This document shows positions 1 to 5,860 of a stretch of 10,243 bases of DNA, one piece after another; positions within the stretch are counted from its first letter, which is position 1, and each line of letters starts with the position of its first letter. The stretch is from an uncultured Eubacterium sp. (lineage in GTDB: Bacteria; Bacillota_A; Clostridia; Lachnospirales; Lachnospiraceae). Made by a program: the position numbers and the translations under genes. The stretch covers positions 1 through 10,243 of the forward strand of contig CAQBGY010000095.1 in assembly GCA_948759685.1 (NCBI GenBank), in the 5' to 3' direction. The notes under the pieces are model-generated. The model was not told the DNA's origin. It ran no database searches and saw only the letters and a list, made by a program, of their open reading frames with translations.

Positions 1-10
1 TTGTAAAAGA

Positions 11-48
11 GATAATGGCTGTAAATCAATAGATTAACAGCCATTATC
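11..48. repeat. 12-bp perfect inverted repeat (hairpin)
   Basis: GATAATGGCTGT at 11-22 is repeated as its exact reverse complement at 37-48, with a 14-nt loop. No T-run follows (the next bases are agtaccccc), so it is not a typical intrinsic terminator. It overlaps the start of the short open frame at 25-171. It could be an element end, a protein-binding site or a processed RNA hairpin. The sequence supports the repeat only, not a role. Confidence 0.6.
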
Positions 49-171
49 AGTACCCCCAACCGTGCCGTATTAGAACCAATCTTAGCCGATTTAGATAGGT
101 TATGGGAGATGCGGCATTGGATTCCCGAGCCAGGGAAGCCTATTAATCATGCGACTATCAGAATGGCTTAA
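25..171 (+). pseudogene. 3' remnant of an unrecognised coding sequence
   Basis: This frame is open from 25, just after a TAA at 22-24, to a TAA at 169-171. Its codon choice looks protein-like: from about 61 it reads NRAVLEPILADLDRLWEMRH and then WIPEPGKPINHATIRMA. There is no ATG until 109, deep inside the frame, and upstream there are repeated TAA codons in the same frame (4-6, 13-15, 22-24). This suggests the tail of a broken gene, not a complete one. I do not recognise the family. It could also be chance. Confidence 0.3.
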
Positions 172-414
172 GCAACGATATTAATTTATTGGTTGGATAT
201 ATCTGTGTTGTTGGAAAATTACTTTCAGTACCTCTTTTTAATTGCAAAACAAATGAATGTATTGATAACAAGGAAGGTAGGGGCGTATAAGGGGGGCTAT
301 GTAACCCTACTATGATATATTAGGGGTATAGGGAGATAGGGCGTTACATCGGAGCGTCATGTGAATTTGAAAAAATTTTGGTCCAGAATTTTTGAAGAAA
401 ATCAATAGTGCTGA
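172..414. other. Gene-free stretch with G-runs and a weak inverted repeat
   Basis: I see no gene here. The stretch holds G-runs at 280-283, 291-296, 323-326, 331-333 and 339-341. It also holds an inverted repeat, ATGTAACCCTA at 299-309 against TAGG plus GTTACAT at 337-349, with a 2-nt bulge. It may be upstream regulatory or origin-like DNA. Nothing stronger can be said. Confidence 0.4.
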
Positions 415-446
415 TTTGGCAGTTTGGCTCGCTTGTGGTATGTTTG
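415..446 (+). promoter_or_regulatory. Bacteroides-type promoter for the winged-helix gene
   Basis: TTTG at 415-418, a 20-nt spacer, and TATGTTTG at 439-446 match the Bacteroidota -33/-7 consensus (TTTG and TAnnTTTG). Transcription would start near 450, giving a leader of about 260 nt before the ATG at 712. A short hairpin, AGGTA (461-465) with TACCT (473-477), lies just downstream. The -7 region is nearly identical to that of the promoter at 10123-10153. Confidence 0.65.
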
Positions 447-500
447 GAAAAACTATGAGGAGGTAGGCGAAATACCTATTCGACTAAATAATTGAATAAA

Positions 501-680
501 CCCAAATCGGTCAATAGAAGTGGAATAATTTGTGGTCAATTCTGTAATACGTTGACAATGGGTTATTTATAAAACCTATTTTCTAATGGCGGTCATTAGA
601 AATCACTATTAGCAAAAGATTTATAATCAAGTAGTTACAAAGTCAACCACAAAAAAGACCGTGCTAATGACCGATTTGGG
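501..680. repeat. 180-bp imperfect palindrome in the leader
   Basis: The two halves are reverse complements of each other in ordered blocks around a centre near 591. CCCAAATCGGTCA (501-513) pairs with 668-680 (13 bp exact). TTTGTGGT (529-536) pairs with 646-653. TGTAA (543-547) pairs with 635-639. TTGA (552-555) pairs with 627-630. TTTCTAATG (580-588) pairs with CATTAGAAA (594-602) around a 5-nt loop. A CGGTCAWTAG motif occurs three times: 508-517 and 590-599 on the plus strand, and 664-673 on the minus strand. As RNA this gives a long interrupted hairpin. As DNA it gives a cruciform or paired binding sites, as in a replication origin or operator. Its position between a promoter and a DNA-binding gene fits either reading. 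Confidence 0.65.
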
Positions 681-682
681 AT

Positions 683-706
683 AAACGGTGTTGGGAAGCA
701 CCATTT
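683..706 (+). promoter_or_regulatory. Hairpin with GGGA tetraloop just before the start codon
   Basis: GGTGTT (687-692) pairs with AGCACC (697-702) around GGGA (693-696), a GNRA-type loop, with one G-U pair. After one C-A mismatch the stem extends through AAA (683-685) and TTT (704-706). It ends 5 nt before the ATG at 712, so it could control access to the ribosome-binding region. Confidence 0.45.
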
Positions 707-711
707 GAAGA

Positions 712-1749
712 ATGATGGAAAAAGTAGAAAAGAAATTTGATTATCAGTTTACGGCGATGCCGACAAATCTAATGGCGTGTATGGATTTGAATTGTAGGAG
801 TATGTTGTTCACGCTAATTCAGTTGAGTAGTTATTATGCAAAAGAAGATGGTTGGTTCTTCAGAACAAACGAAGATTTGAGGATTGAGAGCCAATTAAGT
901 GAAAACTTAGTCAGAGCAACACTAAGCACCTTATATAGTATAGGTATAGTTGATGTGAAGACAGTTGGTAAGGGTAAGAGTAAAACACCAAATCAGTTCA
1001 AATTGAATATTGATAAATTCAAATACTGGGAAGAATACAGCCTTGAAGATTGTATCAAGTATCCCGATTTAAGAATTGAAACGGATAATTACAAGACTAA
1101 AGGATGGCAACCATCATATTTACACGAGTTGAAGGTAAATATTGATGATATTCTTATATCATTACCGAAACCCTTACCAACACCTTCACAAAGTGAGGAC
1201 TATATAGAGAATATAGAAAATAAAAATAATACTCTCTCTGAAGGCCCTAAGCGGATTGAAGGGAAGTCTAATGAGTATAAGAGCAATGAAGATAAGTTGA
1301 TGGATAAGCTCTATAACGCTCCCTATTGGACTGATTTCAAGTATATTCGTGGTGATATTGATAAGTTAATCTCAATGGCAGCATCGGAGAAAGTGGCAGA
1401 GAAGACAAAGAAACGATACAAGAAGATTGAAGAGGGAAAGATAAAATACTTCAAGAACAAGTTGAGCAAAGAGCCGTATAACAAATTCTACGATGACTTT
1501 TACCGAGAGTATAATTGCGGATGGCTTGGTAAAGAAGGAACAAAAGTAAAAAACAACGTAGTCCAGCCTAAGAGTTCAAATGACATGGAGAATGAGGAGG
1601 ACAATAAAGAAGTGATGAGAAACTTCTATGAACGATTTGGCATGGATGTCCCCAATGAATATAAGGCAAAGGAAGCCTCAAAAGACAAGTATGCGATTAA
1701 AGTTCCTATTCTCAATGGTGATAGCAATGACGATGATTTACCGTTTTGA
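712..1749 (+). CDS. Winged-helix DNA-binding protein with SSB-like C-terminal tail
   Basis: This 345-aa protein is probably a DNA-binding replication or ssDNA-handling factor of a mobile element. Residues about 28-105 look like a winged helix-turn-helix: a helix rich in MLFTLIQLSS, then NEDLRIESQLSENLVRATLSTLYSIGIV, the usual pattern of a recognition helix followed by a beta wing. Residues 195-275 are charged and helical (many K and E), and 275-335 look disordered. The protein ends NDDDLPF, the acidic tail by which bacterial SSB recruits repair and restart proteins (DDDIPF in E. coli; DDLPF-like in Bacteroidota). There are two adjacent ATGs, 712 and 715, and no strong Shine-Dalgarno. A promoter lies at 415-446, and the long palindrome at 501-680 may be its binding site or origin. 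No nickase, polymerase or helicase motif is visible, so 'replication protein' is inference. It could also be a plain regulator. Confidence 0.75.
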   Translation: MMEKVEKKFDYQFTAMPTNLMACMDLNCRSMLFTLIQLSSYYAKEDGWFFRTNEDLRIESQLSENLVRATLSTLYSIGIVDVKTVGKGKSKTPNQFKLNIDKFKYWEEYSLEDCIKYPDLRIETDNYKTKGWQPSYLHELKVNIDDILISLPKPLPTPSQSEDYIENIENKNNTLSEGPKRIEGKSNEYKSNEDKLMDKLYNAPYWTDFKYIRGDIDKLISMAASEKVAEKTKKRYKKIEEGKIKYFKNKLSKEPYNKFYDDFYREYNCGWLGKEGTKVKNNVVQPKSSNDMENEEDNKEVMRNFYERFGMDVPNEYKAKEASKDKYAIKVPILNGDSNDDDLPF

Positions 1750-1771
1750 GGGCATAAATGTGTCAATATCG

Positions 1772-1819
1772 GGAGTGTATCAATTTAATCTCTATGCGAG
1801 GTATTGATACGCTCCTTTT
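1772..1819 (+). terminator. Intrinsic terminator after the winged-helix gene
   Basis: GGAGTGTATCAAT (1772-1784) pairs with ATTGATACGCTCC (1803-1815), a 13-bp stem with one G-U pair and an 18-nt loop, followed by TTTT at 1816-1819. It lies 22 nt after the stop codon. The loop is long for a terminator, but the stem is strong. Confidence 0.7.
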
Positions 1820-1938
1820 CTGTATCAGTATAACTTAAAAGATTATATAGCCTCAACACTGGACTTAAGTTAAAATCGTCCACAGATTCCCAATTCTTGA
1901 TATTTTGAGTTAATTTTGTGCTGAAATAGCAGCTCAAC

Positions 1939-1970
1939 TTTGCGTGATAAGAAAATTCTTGCTATATTTG
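1939..1970 (+). promoter_or_regulatory. Bacteroides-type promoter of the structured RNA and SPFH operon
   Basis: TTTG at 1939-1942, a 20-nt spacer, and TATATTTG at 1963-1970 match the Bacteroidota consensus exactly. The start of transcription should be about 1974-1977. I find no equally good promoter between 2231 and 2293, so the genes from 2294 onward probably depend on this one through read-through of the terminator at 2212-2230. Confidence 0.75.
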
Positions 1971-1974
1971 CATC

Positions 1975-2230
1975 GTTAATTGGTGTAGTGACTTCGGTCG
2001 CTACCTGTTGACAGACATATATAGGAAGGTTTTCGGCTTCCTCTGACGATTGCGAATCACCACCTTGCAAAATCAGAAGTCAGAGATGCACTGAAGACGC
2101 TTCTCACGTGCCTGCATATCCATAACACGATATACAGCATGGTGAGTTGCTATTTCGTGTTATCTTTACTTCTGAGCCTTGTGGTGAGGCTGCAATCGAA
2201 AGATGATTCTGAAGGTGGCTCACCTTTTTT
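1975..2230 (+). ncRNA. Structured leader RNA, candidate attenuator or riboswitch
   Basis: This RNA of about 255 nt lies between a promoter and an intrinsic terminator and carries many helices. An 8-bp hairpin with a UUCG loop spans 1985-2004. AGGAAG (2023-2028) pairs with CTTCCT (2037-2042). TCAGAAGT (2073-2080) pairs with ACTTCTGA (2168-2175) and encloses two hairpins: ATGCA (2086-2090) with TGCAT (2113-2117), and ATAACACGA (2122-2130) with TCGTGTTAT (2155-2163). AGCCT (2175-2179) pairs with AGGCT (2187-2191). A competing helix exists: TTCTGAAGGTGG (2207-2218) is fully complementary to CCACCT (2060-2065) plus TCAGAA (2073-2078), 12 bp with a 7-nt bulge. It would destroy both the enclosing helix and the terminator. 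That is the layout of a transcription-attenuating switch for the genes at 2294-6668. It does not show the signatures I know for RNase P RNA, tmRNA or SRP RNA. It could instead be an independent small RNA. The ligand and class are unknown. Confidence 0.6.
2212..2230 (+). terminator. Intrinsic terminator upstream of the SPFH operon
   Basis: AAGGTG (2212-2217), loop GCT, CACCTT (2221-2226), with a six-T run at 2225-2230. It ends 63 nt before the first gene of the operon. Its 5' arm can instead pair with CCACCTT at 2060-2066, which would allow read-through. Confidence 0.75.
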
Positions 2231-2293
2231 ATGTGCCTACGTTAGTCAATAATTCACCACATCTAATTGAGTCATAGGATGTAAAACTGAATT

Positions 2294-2509
2294 ATGCCTA
2301 TGGCTATGCCATCAGAAAAAATTAAATACTGCATCTATTGCAACTCATGCGGATGGTGTCAACACATCTCAGAATTGTCTCATTATGCGGCAAAACCCTG
2401 CCCTCAATGTGGCAGAAACACTTATTTTGAAGTAATTTCTGCACCTAAGCCCAAATACTCAGCAGTACATCCATATCCACCTAAAGATTTATCAAATGGC
2501 TCTCGTTAA
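2294..2509 (+). CDS. Small zinc-ribbon protein
   Basis: This 71-aa protein is mostly a metal-binding ribbon. Cysteines sit at 13, 16, 19, 22, 36 and 39. CNSC (16-19) and CPQC (36-39) form the two knuckles of a zinc ribbon, and C13 and C22 are additional. The tail (residues 50-71) is rich in proline and lysine and probably flexible. No membrane segment or catalytic motif is visible. It is the first gene after the structured leader, and it overlaps the next gene by 14 nt, which implies translational coupling and joint function with the SPFH protein. ATG codons at 2294, 2300 and 2306 are all possible starts; I use the first. I do not recognise a specific family. Confidence 0.7.
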   Translation: MPMAMPSEKIKYCIYCNSCGWCQHISELSHYAAKPCPQCGRNTYFEVISAPKPKYSAVHPYPPKDLSNGSR

Positions 2510-3593
2510 CGTTATCAAGTGGGAAGCCAATATTGATGAATTGGTGCATAAGTTCCCGATTGAAGACCTTAAAGCGGGTTCTCAATTAGTTGTATATCCT
2601 AGTCAGACAGCCCTATTTGTTAAAGGCGGTCAAATACTTGATGAGTTTATATGTGGCACATATACTATCAAGTCCGAAAATATACCTCTATTAAACAAGG
2701 TGTTCAACTTTCCGTTTGGTGGCGATTCTCCTTTTCAAGCAGAGGTTTGGTTTGTAAATCAAGTTTCCTTACTTGATTGTAAATGGGGTACAGCTGCACC
2801 TATTCAAATAGAAGACCCTAAATATGGAGTTATCGTGCCTATCCGTTCTTTTGGACAATATGGTTTCAAGGTAAGCAATCCAAGAATATTTTTAGAAAGA
2901 CTTATTGGCAATATGCCAACTTTTTCAACTGATAAAGTTATAGCGTATTTTCGTGGAGTGATACTTTCTAAACTCACTGCAATCATATCACAGAAACTTT
3001 ATGCCGACAATCTATCAATAATCAACATAAACTCACATGTCGAGGAAATATCGGAATATGCCAAATCAAAGTTGATAGGTGTATTTGCCGAATATGGCGT
3101 AGAGTTGGAAATGTTCAATGTAATTGCCATAAATGTAAACGAGGAAGACCCTAGTTTTCAGAAACTAAAAGAAGCAAAAGATTCTCTTGCTCGAATTACT
3201 ATAATGGGGAAAGAGAACTATCAAATGGAACGTAGTTTCGATGTACTTGATAGTGCCGCTGAAAACGAAGGAGGCGGTATGATTGGGGCGGCTGTTGGCA
3301 TAGGTACAGGCGTAGGTGTCGGCACTCAGATTGGAGCAATGGTAAAAGAACATATAAACACCTATCCGACCACTCCTCCACCATTACAAACTGCACAGTA
3401 TTATCTCGGCATAAATGGTCAACAGCAAGGCCCCTATGATTTTGAGACTGTAAAGGATTTAATTGTAACACATCAAATCAATGAAAATGTATTGATTTGG
3501 AAGCGAACTATGTCAAACTGGGCAAAGATTGGAGAAGTTGCAGATTTTTCTGACATTTTTAATAACTGTCCTCCCCCACTTCCAACAATGTAA
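2496..3593 (+). CDS. SPFH (band 7) protein with C-terminal GYF_2-like domain, YdjI-like
   Basis: This 365-aa protein is a probable membrane-associated scaffold. Residues about 10-215 match the SPFH type seen in B. subtilis YdjI: an N-terminal KWE, then VVYPSQTALFVKGGQILDEF, the strand IQIEDPKYGVIVPIRSFGQY, and the helix region up to GVELEMFNVIAINV. A glycine-rich hydrophobic stretch (258-283, GGGMIGAAVGIGTGVGVGTQ) could insert into or lie against a membrane. A proline-rich linker then leads to a GYF_2-like domain at 301-355 (YYLGINGQQQGPYDFETV, then WKRTMSNWAKI), a fold used for protein contacts. There is no N-terminal membrane anchor, so recruitment probably needs the downstream membrane proteins, as YdjI needs YdjG and YdjH in B. 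subtilis. It lies second in a five-gene operon. The family call is confident; the role in membrane stress is inferred from the B. subtilis case. Confidence 0.85.
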   Translation: MALVNVIKWEANIDELVHKFPIEDLKAGSQLVVYPSQTALFVKGGQILDEFICGTYTIKSENIPLLNKVFNFPFGGDSPFQAEVWFVNQVSLLDCKWGTAAPIQIEDPKYGVIVPIRSFGQYGFKVSNPRIFLERLIGNMPTFSTDKVIAYFRGVILSKLTAIISQKLYADNLSIININSHVEEISEYAKSKLIGVFAEYGVELEMFNVIAINVNEEDPSFQKLKEAKDSLARITIMGKENYQMERSFDVLDSAAENEGGGMIGAAVGIGTGVGVGTQIGAMVKEHINTYPTTPPPLQTAQYYLGINGQQQGPYDFETVKDLIVTHQINENVLIWKRTMSNWAKIGEVADFSDIFNNCPPPLPTM

Positions 3594-3599
3594 TCAACT

Positions 3600-3944
3600 A
3601 TGAAAAGGATAATTATCATATCTTCTGTAATATCGCTCACTACAAACATTTTATTTGGCGCAATACTTTCGTGTTATAATGGGTTTAATGTGGCAATTAG
3701 CAGCATAGTTGTTTTGCTTACGGCAATTATGCTCTATAAAGTAAATTGTATAATGCTGAAAGATGCGTTTAAGGTATCACTATCAATACTTCTTACTTTA
3801 GGTGGATTGATAGAGTTTGTTATTTCTTTGTTTATGCCCTCTTATTTCTCTGATAATTGGGGCGTAATAGTAATTATAACTCTATTGGCTCTGCAAGGAT
3901 TACTTCTTCTTTTAGCTAACACAGTATCAACAAAAATCAGATAA
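3600..3944 (+). CDS. Small four-helix membrane protein
   Basis: This 114-aa protein is almost entirely hydrophobic, with predicted membrane helices near residues 4-25, 29-46, 58-79 and 87-107 and a short charged end (TKIR). It starts 6 nt after the SPFH gene and stops 5 nt before the next gene, so it is firmly within the operon. By position and size it recalls YdjH, the small membrane partner in the B. subtilis pspA-ydjGHI operon, but I cannot show homology from sequence alone. It is likely an inner-membrane partner or docking subunit of the SPFH protein. Confidence 0.75.
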   Translation: MKRIIIISSVISLTTNILFGAILSCYNGFNVAISSIVVLLTAIMLYKVNCIMLKDAFKVSLSILLTLGGLIEFVISLFMPSYFSDNWGVIVIITLLALQGLLLLLANTVSTKIR

Positions 3945-3949
3945 AGAAA

Positions 3950-5860
3950 ATGGCAACAGTTATATGTCCCAATTGCGGTGGCGAGAACAATATCACCAAT
4001 AAAAACGGCCAGGAATGTGCTTATTGTGGCACATTATTACTTCTACCGACTTCAAAGCAGCCTAAGAAAACGGCGAGTAATAAGGATAGTAAAAACTTAT
4101 CAGAGGTTAAATATATTGTACCTATTCCGTCCCAATATGCCACAAAAGAAGGTGTTGAAAATGCCCTTAAAGCTTATTTAGCAGTACAAGACGATGTGCC
4201 TACTGATATATTTGACTATCTCGAACTTAAGACGGTAAAATGGGTATATCTCCCTATGTGGCGGTATAATGGTAATATTTCAACCGAGTGGTCATGTGAT
4301 GAAGTTGTTTATCGAAAACGAAAAATAGAAGAAAAACCTATATATGATAACAAAGGAAACTTTGTTAGGATGGACGCAATCTTTGAGACATACGAGGATT
4401 ATCTTCCAAAATCGGGACATGGCCAAACTTCTTTTGATATATTGGTACCAGCTATCAAAAATATTAAAGAAGAGCTTCCGTACTGGGGTATAGACTTTCA
4501 TACTGTAAGTAAGTACAGCATAAAGCAGTTGAAAGAGGGAATATCACCATTTCCTACTTCCGCTTCAATTAGAAAAGCTACTATTGATGTTAATTCTGAA
4601 GTTGTACTGACAGATGTTGCAACAAAACTCAAACATAAAGCCGAAGAATGTTCTTATGGCAATTTTATCCCACGTTCTTCTAGATTGCCACATTCTGTAA
4701 TTGCAGGACGTGAGTGTGTCCATGAGCATTTGGACTTTAAGTATAAACTTAATGAAGATGAGACTATCGGCGAATTGTATTATATACCATTTGTCTATGT
4801 AGTTTATTCGTATAAGAATGATACTTATGCTTGGGGCTTTAGGCTTAATCCCGAAAACGATAGCGTTTATAATACACCGACAGAATTGGACAATCTTGTC
4901 GAGGATAACATTAGTAATCAAAAGGAACTATCCCTGCAAATACAACAAAAATGGAATCGATTCCTTTTCCTTTCAGGATTACTGTCATTTTTAGTGGGAA
5001 TGATAATTTTCTTAATCCGAAACTATTCTTTGTATGAACGTATCGGAAAACGCTATCAAAATCAAGAGTATATGCATTCGCTTCTTGGTCTGTATAAAAG
5101 GCGTGACAATCTCTTAAAGCATGGGACTGACAATAAAACAATCGCTGATATAGATGCTAAGATTAAAGAGGAGTATTTCGATGAGGATGAAGAAGATGAT
5201 GAAACAGAAAACGACATCTTTAAGAGCGACAAAGGGTATGACGAAGACGATAAAACGCCTAAAAGCATAGCGGAGATAAATCAATACTTTGCAAAAACAG
5301 AAGTTCTAAAGCAGAAACTTCTGAAACGTATGAGGCATTTTTGGCTGTGGTATATTTCAATTATAGTAATTGTCGGGAGTAGTTTTATTGGATATAACTA
5401 CTATTCAGACAAAATGGAGCAAGAACAAATCTATCAAGAGAAACAACAATTAAAAGAAGAGATTTGCGCTCAATTCCTATCGAATTTTCAAAACAAGATT
5501 TATGAAGGGACGCCAACATACGGATTTGGACGCAATCAGAAAATAATAAGGATAAAAGTATTAGATAAAAACAGGCTTGAATATCGTATAGGAACATCCG
5601 AATTATTTTCTGAACCTAAATGGTCATTCCATAAGATCGTTCAATACACATTAGATATCAATGTGACAGAAGCCCAACATCAAATTTATAGTAGATCTAA
5701 TTATTTTGTTTCTGCAACATTGAAATTTGCAGATTACGAGTCGATAGATTTTTTAAGTTGTGAACTTTTAGGGAAACTTGAAATTCCTAGTTATCAACTA
5801 AATATTCTAAACCTTAGAAATAAATCTGACGGTACAACATTTGATTTACATGAAAAATAG
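3950..5860 (+). CDS. Zinc-ribbon membrane protein with two transmembrane helices, YdjG-like
   Basis: This 636-aa protein begins with a zinc ribbon: CPNC at 7-10 and CAYC at 23-26. A cytoplasmic domain (about 50-330) contains VPIPSQYATKEGVENALKAY and LELKTVKWVYLPMWRYNG, a W/Y-rich strand pattern also seen in other zinc-ribbon membrane proteins of bacteria. Membrane helices lie near 338-356 and 464-482. Between them is a charged segment with a very acidic run at 408-424. The C-terminal domain (490-636) would then lie on the same side as the N-terminus, probably cytoplasmic. Ribbon plus membrane helices next to an SPFH gene matches the role of YdjG, which brings YdjI to the membrane. It is much longer than YdjG (about 340 aa), mainly because of the acidic insert and extra C-terminal domain. 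Exact topology and function are inferred. Confidence 0.75.
   Translation: MATVICPNCGGENNITNKNGQECAYCGTLLLLPTSKQPKKTASNKDSKNLSEVKYIVPIPSQYATKEGVENALKAYLAVQDDVPTDIFDYLELKTVKWVYLPMWRYNGNISTEWSCDEVVYRKRKIEEKPIYDNKGNFVRMDAIFETYEDYLPKSGHGQTSFDILVPAIKNIKEELPYWGIDFHTVSKYSIKQLKEGISPFPTSASIRKATIDVNSEVVLTDVATKLKHKAEECSYGNFIPRSSRLPHSVIAGRECVHEHLDFKYKLNEDETIGELYYIPFVYVVYSYKNDTYAWGFRLNPENDSVYNTPTELDNLVEDNISNQKELSLQIQQKWNRFLFLSGLLSFLVGMIIFLIRNYSLYERIGKRYQNQEYMHSLLGLYKRRDNLLKHGTDNKTIADIDAKIKEEYFDEDEEDDETENDIFKSDKGYDEDDKTPKSIAEINQYFAKTEVLKQKLLKRMRHFWLWYISIIVIVGSSFIGYNYYSDKMEQEQIYQEKQQLKEEICAQFLSNFQNKIYEGTPTYGFGRNQKIIRIKVLDKNRLEYRIGTSELFSEPKWSFHKIVQYTLDINVTEAQHQIYSRSNYFVSATLKFADYESIDFLSCELLGKLEIPSYQLNILNLRNKSDGTTFDLHEK

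Noticed and set aside
501..680. CRISPR or simple direct-repeat array
   Set aside because: The repeated units are in inverted, nested order and irregularly spaced, which fits a palindrome, not an array.
1870..2070. Minus-strand open frame of 66 codons
   Set aside because: It lies across the promoter and the hairpins of the structured RNA, has no recognisable protein features, and is better explained by the RNA on the plus strand.
1975..2230. RNase P RNA, tmRNA or SRP RNA
   Set aside because: None of the conserved core sequences I know for these RNAs can be seen, and the length and context do not fit.
3165..3471. Minus-strand open frames opposite the SPFH gene
   Set aside because: They overlap a well-supported SPFH/GYF_2 coding region and show no domain pattern.
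5062..5268. Minus-strand open frame with a poly-serine stretch
   Set aside because: The serine run is the antisense shadow of the acidic (Asp/Glu) run in the 636-aa membrane protein.
5841..5849. TTG start for the last gene of the SPFH operon
   Set aside because: An in-frame ATG lies only three codons downstream with a usual operon overlap.
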